Shown here: positions 1 to 5,803 of the stretch, in pieces | Position numbering within the stretch: position 1 is the stretch's first letter | How the letters are laid out: each line of letters opens with the position of its first letter | DNA from: JAGNZR01 sp051646055 | GTDB taxonomy: Bacteria > Fusobacteriota > Fusobacteriia > Fusobacteriales > Fusobacteriaceae | Direction: 5' to 3' | Assembly (NCBI GenBank): GCA_051646055.1 | Contig: JBOFCM010000135.1 | Coordinates: 1 to 5,957, forward strand | DNA: 5,957 nucleotides | Program-made: the position numbers and the translations under genes | The notes under the pieces: model-generated | The model's input: only the letters and a program-made list of their open reading frames with translations | What the model was told of the DNA's origin: nothing | The model's database searches: none

Positions 1-253
1 GAAGTTGGTATGATACATTCTCTGCTCCTTTAACTGCTCCAGATGCAGCATCTGTAAAGTTCCCTGCTAGGAAATTTCCTGTTCTGGAGATTGTAGTTCC
101 TCCTACAGTGTTAAAGAATGTACTCTCATTCCCCTTACAGTTTTGAGTTTGGCATCTCTGCTTCAGTTTTCCACCTTTATTTCTAGCCAATAAAGTGATT
201 ACTGATGATTGATATTGTTTTTGATGAACTGGTGTTATTTTTGCATTAGTCAT
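1..253 (-). CDS. Major capsid protein, N-terminal part (gene runs off the left edge)
   Basis: The first 84 codons of a gene that continues beyond position 1. The ATG at 251-253 has an AGGAGG site at 259-264 with a five-base spacer, the strongest ribosome binding site among the structural genes. The peptide begins MTNAKITPVHQ and contains an LLARNKGGKL segment (residues 21-30), a KQRCQTQNCKGNE stretch with two cysteines, and FFNTVGGTTISR. The layout of a helix ending in a K-G-x-K-L element followed by an F-x-x-[IV]-G segment resembles the start of capsid proteins of the Phage_capsid_2 type found in podoviruses; this is recalled similarity, not a search result. Position directly after a scaffolding gene, as in T7 (gene 9 then gene 10), is the best support. 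The HK97-fold core lies outside the window, so the fold cannot be checked here. Confidence 0.75.
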   Translation of the reverse strand, partial: MTNAKITPVHQKQYQSSVITLLARNKGGKLKQRCQTQNCKGNESTFFNTVGGTTISRTGNFLAGNFTDAASGAVKGAENVSYQL

Positions 254-264
254 TTTTACCTCCT

Positions 265-289
265 GAATAGTTAATTGTTTCAACTATTC
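265..289 (-). promoter_or_regulatory. Hairpin next to the capsid ribosome binding site
   Basis: In the 47-base gap between scaffold and capsid genes, GAATAGTT (265-272) and AACTATTC (282-289) form a perfect 8-bp inverted repeat with a 9-base loop. In the minus-strand mRNA the hairpin ends immediately before the AGGAGGT of the capsid gene. It has no U tract after it, so it is not an intrinsic terminator. It could be an RNase processing site, a 5' stabiliser for a capsid-only transcript, or a device keeping the ribosome binding site open. The stem is seen directly; the role is inferred. Confidence 0.5.
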
Positions 290-300
290 CGTGAAGGTTA

Positions 301-1038
301 CTATTTTTTAAAATATTCTGGATATTCTTTAGAATACTTCTCTAAAACTGAATTTACTTTCTCTTCGTTCCCAAGTGCATCTTGAAGATCTCTAGTATAA
401 GTGTCCAATGCTTGTTCATAAGTCATCTTAGCAACCGGCGGGGCTTTCTTTACTTGAACCTCAGCTCCTCCTTGACTAGCTTCTAAAAATGCTCTATACA
501 CTCCAGCATTAAAAGTTACTGCTTTAGCTACTTCAACTCCATATTTTTCAGATAACATTCTTCCAGTTGGCTTCCATGCTAATTTTTCCTCTCTAGATAA
601 TTCTTTCTGAAGGGAAGAGAGAGATTCCTGTTCTCCAGCTTCAGATGCTCTCATATTGTTTAGGATTCCGCCTGTCTGCATTTCTAAAAATTTCATAACA
701 ACTGAATTGAACTGTTCAGAAGTTAGGCCTATATCCTTTGCAAAATCGCTGTGTTCTTTCATTTCTGCCTGTACTTCTGCTATGTCTTCCTCTGATAATT
801 CAAGTGCTTGTAATAATCCATCCAAGGCTTCAACTGTATAGTCTTCTACCACTTCCTCTTCAGGCGCTTTCTCTTCCGTATCACCTTCTGCCATATTGAA
901 ATTATCCCAATAGTCTCCCTCAGGATCTCCACTATTTTCATGTGTGCCTATGTCAATACCCATTCCAACTGTTGATTCAACCGCTTCAGTTGCTTGTGCT
1001 CCTTCTGCTGCTGCAACTGCTCCCGTTGCTCCTTCCAT
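301..1038 (-). CDS. Putative capsid assembly scaffolding protein
   Basis: A 245-residue protein likely to act as the internal scaffold that directs capsid protein into procapsids around the portal. The evidence is composition and position: it lies between portal and capsid genes, as T7 gene 9 does. It starts with an Ala/Gly-rich segment (residues 1-26), followed by a very acidic disordered-looking region (30-66). A helical middle carries the motif KDIGLTSEQFNSVVMKFLEM (101-120), of the GL-x-x-E-Q type common in phage scaffolds. A basic helical tail (about 197-245) ends KEYPEYFKK; in T7- and P22-type scaffolds a basic C-terminal helical segment binds the coat protein. The ATG overlaps the TAA of the preceding small gene by one base (TAATG), with an AGAGGTGA site upstream, so translation is probably coupled. 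Stop is TAG. No protease motif is visible, so nothing here suggests that it cleaves itself. Confidence 0.8.
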   Translation of the reverse strand: MEGATGAVAAAEGAQATEAVESTVGMGIDIGTHENSGDPEGDYWDNFNMAEGDTEEKAPEEEVVEDYTVEALDGLLQALELSEEDIAEVQAEMKEHSDFAKDIGLTSEQFNSVVMKFLEMQTGGILNNMRASEAGEQESLSSLQKELSREEKLAWKPTGRMLSEKYGVEVAKAVTFNAGVYRAFLEASQGGAEVQVKKAPPVAKMTYEQALDTYTRDLQDALGNEEKVNSVLEKYSKEYPEYFKK

Positions 1039-1226
1039 TATTTCACCTCTTTATTTTCTGCTATCACCGTAGCTTCTATAAGTAGCTCTTTTAACGATAA
1101 TATAGAATTATTTTTATCCGTGTTAAATATACTTACTAAATTTATTAGTTCATATAATTCAGCATCATCCTTGTATCTGTTGAGTAGGTGCTCCATTCTC
1201 TTGAGCTCCCATCTGGTTATCACCAT
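1038..1226 (-). CDS. Small unknown protein between portal and scaffold genes
   Basis: An ORF of up to 62 codons that overlaps the portal gene's 3' end by 62 bases and ends in a TAATG junction with the scaffold gene. Two starts are credible. The ATG at 1224-1226 has AGGTGA six bases upstream. The ATG at 1194-1196 (residue 11, giving 52 residues beginning MEHLLNRYKDD) has GGGAG nine bases upstream and removes half of the overlap. The product is predicted to be mostly helical (LYELINLVSIF, then SLKELLIEATVIAENK), without membrane segments or cysteines. No family is recognised. Tight packing between two structural genes, two usable ribosome binding sites and a coupled junction favour a real gene that may help portal or scaffold assembly; that role is only positional inference. 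Confidence 0.6.
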   Translation of the reverse strand: MVITRWELKRMEHLLNRYKDDAELYELINLVSIFNTDKNNSILSLKELLIEATVIAENKEVK

Positions 1227-2739
1227 TCATCATCACCTGCTGCTCCATCATCTGTTTTTGGATCTCTATTTCTTGTGCTATCTCTTCCGTAGTGTTTAGT
1301 GCCTCTATATTAACTCCTGTTTTTTGAACCATATAATCTCTTAACTTGCCTTTGTTTATCATCATTGCTGCCGCTTCTTGTCCTACTAGCTGAGAGGATA
1401 GTTGAATAACATTTATAAGTTTATTAACCTCTCCCCATTGAGTAGATTCTGAGATAGAGTTTATGAAAACAACTTTTGATAATTGTATTGTCTCTGTTTC
1501 CAGGTCAACTATTTTGTTGGCTTGTAATATCATTACCGAGTTCATTATCAAAGGTTCGAGAAGCTCATTTACAAGTCTTTCATATACTCCAGTAAAAGTA
1601 GTTTTGAATTGTTCGGCTCTAATCTGTGCCTCTGTCGCTGTCATGTTCTTGCTGTCAAGTTGGCCAAGTGGCATAACAAAGAATGATTTATTGATTCCCT
1701 CTTTAATCCGTTCTATCTGATCTTTCAGTATATTTATTTTAGGATCCTGAATAACTTGTGATACCCTCAGAGCTGATGGATGATCATGTAGTCCACCATA
1801 ATTTAAAGTTCCCGCTCTAACTACAAGTGAATCGAATAGAGATCTGTCTCCATACCCTATCAAGGCCGGTGTGATTGCATTTGCCAGTTGTTCTCTGTCA
1901 AGCCTCATAGCTTCATCTAGGTCTCTGAAATAGTCCAAACACCACATCCCTTGTCCTACTCCATAGGATAGGAACTCATGTTTCCTAAAACGGAATATGA
2001 TGAAAGGATTATAATCCAATTTTTCAAGGAATAATTCCTGATCAAAGTTTAGAGTTGTAACTCCGTGAATCCATTTTCCCTTTTGGTAAATAACATATTC
2101 AATAAAGTCAATTTTTCTCTCAACTCGTTCATCACTATCTACCCATTTTCCAAATGGGAATAGAGTTTTAAACTCATCGAAATTAAAATCTTTATACTCT
2201 TTGAATATATACCTGATTTCACCCAATGGATCTTCTGAAATGTATGTGTTGGTTATCCCTTCATTTTTAAAACTGATAGGTTTAGCAGGGTTTTTAGTAT
2301 TATTGACTTTAATTATTCCTGTTCCCATTGTAACTGCATCCCAAATCGAACCATAAATCTCATCAAAATAGTTGGAATTATTGATATACTTGAATAGCTT
2401 TTCTGTTGATTTTTCAAGCTGTAATTTTGCACTGTCTCTTTTTCGATCTTGAATTATTTTGTTGTCTTTTTGTCTAATCAATTCAGCTAGTTCTTCATCT
2501 ATATCCATTCTTCCCCAATGCGAACCTCTTGGAAGAAGAGTGTTGGTAATATAGTTTGTAAAATCTTCAATCACATTCATGATAAACATATTGGTATGAT
2601 TTGAGTTTTTAAATATGGAATGTTGTCTATTACTGAAATATGGTTTAGTAAACTGATTAACCTCATTGTAAAAAGGGATTATTGAATTATATTCTTTTTT
2701 TGCTTGTAAAAAATAAAACATAAGAAGTTCTTTATTCAT
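1165..2739 (-). CDS. Portal protein (T7-type head-to-tail connector)
   Basis: A 524-residue protein, close to the T7 gp8 length of about 536, forming the dodecameric ring at the capsid vertex through which DNA enters and to which the tail attaches. Features of the Head-tail connector family that can be seen include the N-terminal region with LLPRGSHWGRM (68-78) and WDAVTMGTGIIKV (133-145). A core segment, YNPFIIFRFRKHEFLSYGVG (243-262), is followed by a helix with LDEAMRLDREQLANAITPAL. The conserved NMTATEAQIRAEQF (365-378) precedes a long helix, YERLVNELLEPLIMNSVMIL. The C-terminus is Gln/Met-rich and looks flexible (about 496-524). The ATG has GGAGGG at 2745-2750. The stop codon of the preceding 49-residue gene lies between this site and the ATG, so coupling is likely. 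The stop is TGA, within the next gene. Confidence 0.92.
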   Translation of the reverse strand: MNKELLMFYFLQAKKEYNSIIPFYNEVNQFTKPYFSNRQHSIFKNSNHTNMFIMNVIEDFTNYITNTLLPRGSHWGRMDIDEELAELIRQKDNKIIQDRKRDSAKLQLEKSTEKLFKYINNSNYFDEIYGSIWDAVTMGTGIIKVNNTKNPAKPISFKNEGITNTYISEDPLGEIRYIFKEYKDFNFDEFKTLFPFGKWVDSDERVERKIDFIEYVIYQKGKWIHGVTTLNFDQELFLEKLDYNPFIIFRFRKHEFLSYGVGQGMWCLDYFRDLDEAMRLDREQLANAITPALIGYGDRSLFDSLVVRAGTLNYGGLHDHPSALRVSQVIQDPKINILKDQIERIKEGINKSFFVMPLGQLDSKNMTATEAQIRAEQFKTTFTGVYERLVNELLEPLIMNSVMILQANKIVDLETETIQLSKVVFINSISESTQWGEVNKLINVIQLSSQLVGQEAAAMMINKGKLRDYMVQKTGVNIEALNTTEEIAQEIEIQKQMMEQQVMMNGDNQMGAQENGAPTQQIQG

Positions 2740-2740
2740 T

Positions 2741-2890
2741 TTATCCCTCCTTTTTTTTATTTTTTTGTGGCTTTACGTCTTTTTTTGCTTTAACTTCCTC
2801 TTCCTGAATTTTTTTTTGTTTTTCTCTCATCATTGCTTCTGCTTCTTCTCTGCTCATTCTGTTCCTATACATTCTCATTCTCCTGGTCAT
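2741..2890 (-). CDS. Small basic protein between the coiled-coil gene and the portal
   Basis: A 49-codon ORF filling what would otherwise be a 150-base gap. Its ATG (2888-2890) shares one base with the TAA of the upstream gene (TAATG), and its TAA (2741-2743) ends one base before the portal ATG. The product begins MTRRMRMYRNRMSREEAEAM and ends KPQKNKKKEG. The first 12 residues are Arg/Met-rich, the middle is an E/A/M helix, and the tail is lysine-rich, so it may bind nucleic acid or lie against the negatively charged portal channel or DNA; this is inferred from composition only. An ATG at residue 7 (2870-2872) has AGGAG seven bases upstream and may be the main start, giving 43 residues. Runs of A9, A8 and A7 make it prone to sequencing error. 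No family is recognised. Confidence 0.6.
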   Translation of the reverse strand: MTRRMRMYRNRMSREEAEAMMREKQKKIQEEEVKAKKDVKPQKNKKKEG

Positions 2891-3189
2891 TATTGAACCT
2901 TTTGATTTAGCCAATCAACATCCAGTACATCCGAAGTATCTTCTGTCGTTACCTGTGGTTTTTTAACAGTCTGATTTTTATTTATCTCATTCTGCTCTTT
3001 TATTTGTCCTGCTTGGTTTTCTTCATCCTGCTGTCTAGCTGCTCTCTCCGCTTCCATCAGTTTTCTTTGTTTTTCTCGCTCAGCTGCTGCTGCTTTATTC
3101 TGCTCTGCAATTAATCTGTTCTGCTCTTCAAGTGCCTTTGCTTGTTGCTTCTGTGCTGAACTGCTTCCTCCACCAAATACTTTTCCCAT
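2890..3189 (-). CDS. Small coiled-coil protein, probably virion-associated
   Basis: A 99-residue protein that starts two bases after the large terminase stop codon, with GGGAGGT inside the terminase gene's end. The N-terminus MGKVFGGGSSS is short and glycine-rich, a pattern often seen in small podoviral structural proteins encoded near the portal. Residues about 12-65 are Gln/Glu/Ala/Lys/Arg-rich with almost no aromatic residues and should form one long helix or coiled coil. The C-terminal third (KKPQVTTEDTSDVLDVDWLNQKVQ region) is more acidic and could be a docking peptide. No catalytic motif, signal peptide or membrane segment is visible. It may be a head-completion or portal accessory factor, but this rests on position alone. 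The end of the gene is coupled to the next through TAATG. Confidence 0.75.
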   Translation of the reverse strand: MGKVFGGGSSSAQKQQAKALEEQNRLIAEQNKAAAAEREKQRKLMEAERAARQQDEENQAGQIKEQNEINKNQTVKKPQVTTEDTSDVLDVDWLNQKVQ

Positions 3190-3191
3190 AA

Positions 3192-4517
3192 TTACCTCCC
3201 ATATGATCTATTATTATTATTTGAATAAACTATTGTTTCTGTCTGCTGTATATCAAAACCAAGTGCATAAAATACCAAATATTCAAAGCTGTCTGCAATG
3301 TTAGATGGCGAATCCCATTCTTTCCCGTGATCTGGTTTACTGGTATCTATAACTCCATTGGTAATTGTCCAGGAATAACTTTTTAATTTAGATATAAAAT
3401 CCTTTAGGTTCTGGTTAAATATTACTCTATCATCCATCAAATGTTTTCTAGTATTAGAGATCATGTCTGTTACTCCAACTGTTCTTAGTTTTACTGCCAT
3501 TGGAAAATGTTGAGAATAGGCTGAGTATCTAGTTGCCAGGCTTGTTATCCCATCATTCCTATTTGCCGAATCATGTGGCAATATAACCTGAACATTTTCA
3601 GGCCTAAAATTTATATTCCTACAAAATTCTTTTATTTTCTCTATGTAGTGCATTGTAGGTTTTCCGTGGTCTATATAGTGATGTATCACTTTTAATATTT
3701 TATTACCTGGTGAAAATTCAGTATCTACCGTTGCAAAAACTAAAGATGTTCCATCATTAATTCCCAGGTCTATCCCCACATAAAGGTTTCTGATAAAAGG
3801 TGGCCTATCATAGAATTTAATATTCCGTAAATAATCTCCGTATATACTGGCTTCACTCTCATCCACCCATTCTCCCATGATGTTCCGCCTATAGAGAGCA
3901 CTACCTGCAGGATATGAATTTCTCAAAGATTGCTTATAGTTATCACTCAGAAAATTGTTATCATCTATTTTGAAATTGAAATTTAGTATATCTATAGTTC
4001 CATCTTCAAATTTATCTCCAGATCTATCTATATACTCTCTCTTCACCCAATGAAGTGAATTGTCGGGGTTTGTATCCGATAAGATAAATTCATCTGCCAC
4101 CCTGGTTCTAGCTTCTGCTTCTTTCACAAATGCCCTGTTGAGAGTTGTAAGTTCTCCTAATAAGGTTCCTGCACTGTTCATTCCCCTTATCTTTTTCCAA
4201 GCATCTGCATTTTTACCCTCAAAACAGCATATAGTATTACCAAATAGCCGGAATTGATTTTCCTTATTGAGCTTAATCTCTTTGCCTATAATAGCTTCCA
4301 TATCTCCTAAGAAGTTTCTACGGATTGTAGAGAGAGTTGCACCAGCTATTATGAATTTATATCCCTTTTTCCTGTGCTTATATACGTTATTTAAAAATAG
4401 CACTACTAAAATTTTAGTTTTCCCAGATCCTACTGAACCATCCAGGAGAAGGTGCCGGACTTTGTTCTTTGAATAATAATCCCTAACTTCTCTTTGTTTC
4501 TTCGTGAGTTTACTCAT
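3192..4517 (-). CDS. terL: Terminase large subunit (packaging ATPase-nuclease)
   Basis: A 441-residue motor protein that pumps phage DNA into the procapsid and cuts the concatemer. The N-terminal ATPase domain carries Walker A GSVGSGKT (27-34). The Walker B and catalytic glutamate region is GTLLGELTTL (117-126), with Glu122 as the likely catalyst. A coupling motif, SDTNPDN (147-153), follows. GEWVDESEASIYGDY (215-229) is the usual linker before the nuclease. The RNase H-like nuclease domain has LYVGIDLGINDGTS (245-258, Asp250), ILPHDSANR (312-320, Asp316) and PSNIADSFEYL (404-414, Asp409), the three acidic metal-binding positions expected. Length is normal and no key residue is missing. The start overlaps the end of the small terminase gene by 8 bases, and the upstream sequence has only a weak GAGAGAAG site, so it probably relies on translational coupling. 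Which termination mode (cos, pac or terminal repeat) applies cannot be told here. Confidence 0.95.
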   Translation of the reverse strand: MSKLTKKQREVRDYYSKNKVRHLLLDGSVGSGKTKILVVLFLNNVYKHRKKGYKFIIAGATLSTIRRNFLGDMEAIIGKEIKLNKENQFRLFGNTICCFEGKNADAWKKIRGMNSAGTLLGELTTLNRAFVKEAEARTRVADEFILSDTNPDNSLHWVKREYIDRSGDKFEDGTIDILNFNFKIDDNNFLSDNYKQSLRNSYPAGSALYRRNIMGEWVDESEASIYGDYLRNIKFYDRPPFIRNLYVGIDLGINDGTSLVFATVDTEFSPGNKILKVIHHYIDHGKPTMHYIEKIKEFCRNINFRPENVQVILPHDSANRNDGITSLATRYSAYSQHFPMAVKLRTVGVTDMISNTRKHLMDDRVIFNQNLKDFISKLKSYSWTITNGVIDTSKPDHGKEWDSPSNIADSFEYLVFYALGFDIQQTETIVYSNNNNRSYGR

Positions 4518-4971
4518 GCTCTTCTCTCACTCTGTCCTCAGCATCTTCCATTAATTCTTTTAACTCAGTTGGCATCTTATCATCAGAATCATAGAATCCA
4601 GAATTTAACATTCTTGTCATCAGTACATCTGAATAGATAAATTTTTCTGCTATCTCTTCAGTAGTTTCAATAATTTCACCTTCAGAATTTTTTTTGTGTA
4701 CTATTTTTTTTGTTTTTTGAATATATCCCTTAGCTCTTTTCAGTGCTGAAATTTGAAGATCAGTATCAAGTTTAACTTTCCCTTCTGCTAATGCTTCCAT
4801 AAGTTCTGGCTTATCTTGCATATAATTGTAGAAGGTGCATCTAGCTATCCCAAGTTTTTTAGCTATTCCTGAAATGGTTTCTCCATCTGCTCTCCACTTA
4901 GTTATATATCTGAGTTTAGGTTTTATTTTTGTTGAATAAAGATCATCTTTTTTAGCTTTCACTTTTGCCAT
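4510..4971 (-). CDS. terS: Terminase small subunit
   Basis: The DNA-recognition partner of the large terminase. I choose the ATG at 4969-4971, giving 153 residues starting MAKVKAKK, because GGAGG at 4979-4983 lies seven bases upstream; an in-frame ATG at 4996-4998 would add nine residues but has no such site. After a basic N-terminus, a helix-turn-helix spans about residues 21-52 (YITKWRADGETISGIAKKLG followed by IARCTFYNYM), of the kind in many low-GC phage small terminases. It is followed by the PELMEALAEGK helix and the ALKRAKGY motif. A charged hairpin (KTKKIVHKKNSEGEIIETTE) and helices for ring assembly follow. The acidic C-terminus (MEDAEDRVREEHE) is a plausible contact for the large subunit. 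The gene overlaps its upstream neighbour by 20 bases and the large subunit gene by 8. Confidence 0.88.
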   Translation of the reverse strand: MAKVKAKKDDLYSTKIKPKLRYITKWRADGETISGIAKKLGIARCTFYNYMQDKPELMEALAEGKVKLDTDLQISALKRAKGYIQKTKKIVHKKNSEGEIIETTEEIAEKFIYSDVLMTRMLNSGFYDSDDKMPTELKELMEDAEDRVREEHE

Positions 4972-5365
4972 CTTCATCCCTCCACTCAAATTTTGCATAT
5001 TGATTTTTCTTTTTCATTTTTCCCTTATTTCTCATAAATAACGTATTACACATTTTGAAGGCTGGAGAGTTTATATTTATTTCCAGATCTATTCCCTTAC
5101 ATAACTTTTTTAAAATTTCTATAAAAATTTTAGCATCTTTAAAATATTCTCTATTATATTCATAAGCTATAAACTCTAAACTCCAGCATATGTTGTCATA
5201 TATATGTGCTGCAAAATAACCTAGAATAACTCCGTATTCATCAATTGAATTATAGTGAATAGTACATTCTTCTGCTTCTAAGTTGTTATGGAAATATTCA
5301 TATCCATTTTTTCTAGCAAAATCAAATGCATAATTTCTATAGTTATTGTCTGCATATTTCAACAT
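4952..5365 (-). CDS. Hypothetical phage protein, possibly GNAT-like fold
   Basis: A 137-residue protein starting at an ATG with AGGAGG eight bases upstream. The pattern suggests a degenerate GNAT (N-acetyltransferase-like) fold. Residues 42-54 (DEYGVILGYFAAH) and 60-70 (CWSLEFIAYEY) look like the central antiparallel strands. NREYFKDAKIFIEILKKLCK (71-90) looks like the cofactor-side helix, DLEININ (93-99) like strand five, and PAFKMCNTLFMRNKGK like the final helix and turn. The acetyl-CoA loop consensus Q/R-x-x-G-x-G/A is absent, so enzymatic activity is doubtful. Small GNAT-like proteins are known next to packaging genes in several podoviruses, but their role is not established. The fold call is an inference from pattern; the gene itself is well supported by its ribosome binding site, length and position. 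Confidence 0.75.
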   Translation of the reverse strand: MLKYADNNYRNYAFDFARKNGYEYFHNNLEAEECTIHYNSIDEYGVILGYFAAHIYDNICWSLEFIAYEYNREYFKDAKIFIEILKKLCKGIDLEININSPAFKMCNTLFMRNKGKMKKKNQYAKFEWRDEDGKSES

Positions 5366-5411
5366 ATTAATTCCTCCTATAATTAGGTCTTTGGTTACTA
5401 AGAAAAAATAG

Positions 5412-5417
5412 ATTATA
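5412..5417 (-). promoter_or_regulatory. Candidate late promoter -10 hexamer (TATAAT)
   Basis: A perfect TATAAT on the minus strand overlaps the stop codon of the sigma-like gene, 47 bases or so before the GNAT-like gene. No TTGACA-like -35 lies 16-18 bases upstream; a TTGAAA is present but 23 bases away. Because the adjacent gene looks like a sigma region 4 domain, which reads -35 elements, a phage-specific -35 is conceivable. In AT-rich DNA a lone TATAAT can easily be chance. Confidence 0.3.
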
Positions 5418-5697
5418 TCCTCTCTCTTCTTTCTCTTGCATGTTTCAATTTTTCTATTCTTCTATTTATTTTTTTGTTCATACGAAAAAATGCCTGTTTA
5501 ACAGCATTTTCAGTTGTATTATATTTTTTTGCAAGATATACATATTTAGAAAATGAAGCATTGATATATAATTCATATTCCAGATCCGTGAGTTCACTTT
5601 CGAGAAAAATATCTCTTGTTTCCCTCATGCATCTGCTACATTCAGAATACTCTTCTTTTTCTAACGAGTAATTATAATTGTCCAATAATTTATATAT
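5413..5697 (-). CDS. Sigma-70 region 4-like regulator, probable late transcription activator
   Basis: A small DNA-binding protein of 90-94 residues. Numbered from the TTG start, the C-terminal half (about 33-77) reads TDLEYELYINASFSKYVYLA, then KKYNTTENAVKQAFFRMNKK. This has the layout of sigma region 4: an [LT]-x-x-E-x-E opening helix, then a helix-turn-helix whose recognition helix is TENAVKQAFFRMNKKI. The tail KLKHARERRERI is basic. A CxxC pair (residues 16-19) precedes it. Many Firmicutes phages encode such proteins just before the terminase genes to switch on late transcription. No ATG precedes the domain within the frame. A TTG at 5683-5685 lies 18 bases from the strong GGAGG (5704-5708), whereas an in-frame ATA at 5695-5697 lies 6 bases from it. 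I annotate from the ATA, giving (M)YKLLDNYNYSLEKEE; the TTG start is the conservative alternative. Confidence 0.78.
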   Translation of the reverse strand: MYKLLDNYNYSLEKEEYSECSRCMRETRDIFLESELTDLEYELYINASFSKYVYLAKKYNTTENAVKQAFFRMNKKINRRIEKLKHARERRERI

Positions 5698-5701
5698 CGT
5701 A

Positions 5702-5711
5702 CTCCTCCCCC
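5702..5711 (-). promoter_or_regulatory. Strong ribosome binding site deciding the regulator start
   Basis: The minus strand reads GGGGGAGGAG, a near-perfect anti-16S match. The first in-frame codon at normal spacing (six bases after GGAGG) is ATA at 5695-5697. The next conventional start, TTG at 5683-5685, is 18 bases away, beyond the usual range. Confidence 0.7.
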
Positions 5712-5723
5712 TTTCCTGGAATG

Positions 5724-5774
5724 AAAAAAAGGAGCAGAGAAAAAATAGGATCTCTCCTAATCTTTCTCTACTCC
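5724..5774 (-). terminator. Strong intrinsic terminator with GAGA tetraloop upstream of the late genes
   Basis: On the minus-strand RNA, arm 5774-5755 pairs with arm 5750-5731 around loop GAGA (5754-5751), a GNRA-type tetraloop. The 20-position stem begins GGAG/CUCC. It contains two G-U wobbles and one U-U mismatch; all other positions are Watson-Crick pairs. It is followed directly by U7 (5730-5724). This is the standard form of a Rho-independent terminator, unusually long. It sits after the end of the upstream gene and before the sigma-like gene, and no clear promoter fits into the space between the terminator and that gene. It would therefore limit late transcription unless it is bypassed. 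Confidence 0.85.
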
Positions 5775-5803
5775 CAGCTACTGCTCGTAAGAGTTATATT
5801 CAT
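5768..5803 (-). CDS. Possible leader peptide overlapping the terminator
   Basis: An 11-codon ORF, MNITLTSSSWE then TAG. The ATG has GGAG (5810-5813) six bases upstream, an ideal spacing. The ORF begins 18 bases after the stop codon of the preceding gene. Its last two codons and stop (5768-5776) lie in or at the base of the rising arm of the terminator hairpin. A ribosome stopped at this TAG would cover most of that arm and prevent the hairpin forming, the arrangement of a translation-controlled attenuator. The three serine codons before Trp (AGC AGT AGC) are notable but not proof of amino-acid sensing. An ORF this short could arise by chance; the ribosome binding site and its placement are the arguments for it. 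Confidence 0.4.
   Translation of the reverse strand: MNITLTSSSWE

Noticed and set aside
994..1299. Plus-strand open frame rich in Ser, Leu and Cys
   Set aside because: Antisense to scaffold, small-gene and portal coding sequence; its composition simply mirrors purine-rich coding DNA.
2751..2817. A9, A7, A7 and A8 runs on the minus strand as a programmed frameshift signal
   Set aside because: The portal has its own strong ribosome binding site and ATG, and no stimulatory structure is visible. Fusing the 49-residue protein to the portal is unnecessary. The runs fit lysine-rich coding in AT-rich DNA.
4972..4998. Longer small terminase start at 4998
   Set aside because: It lacks a ribosome binding site, while GGAGG is seven bases from the ATG at 4969-4971.
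5376..5387. CCTA-ATTA-TAGG inverted repeat before the GNAT-like gene as an operator
   Set aside because: Only four base pairs, part of it made of the ribosome binding site; expected by chance in AT-rich sequence.
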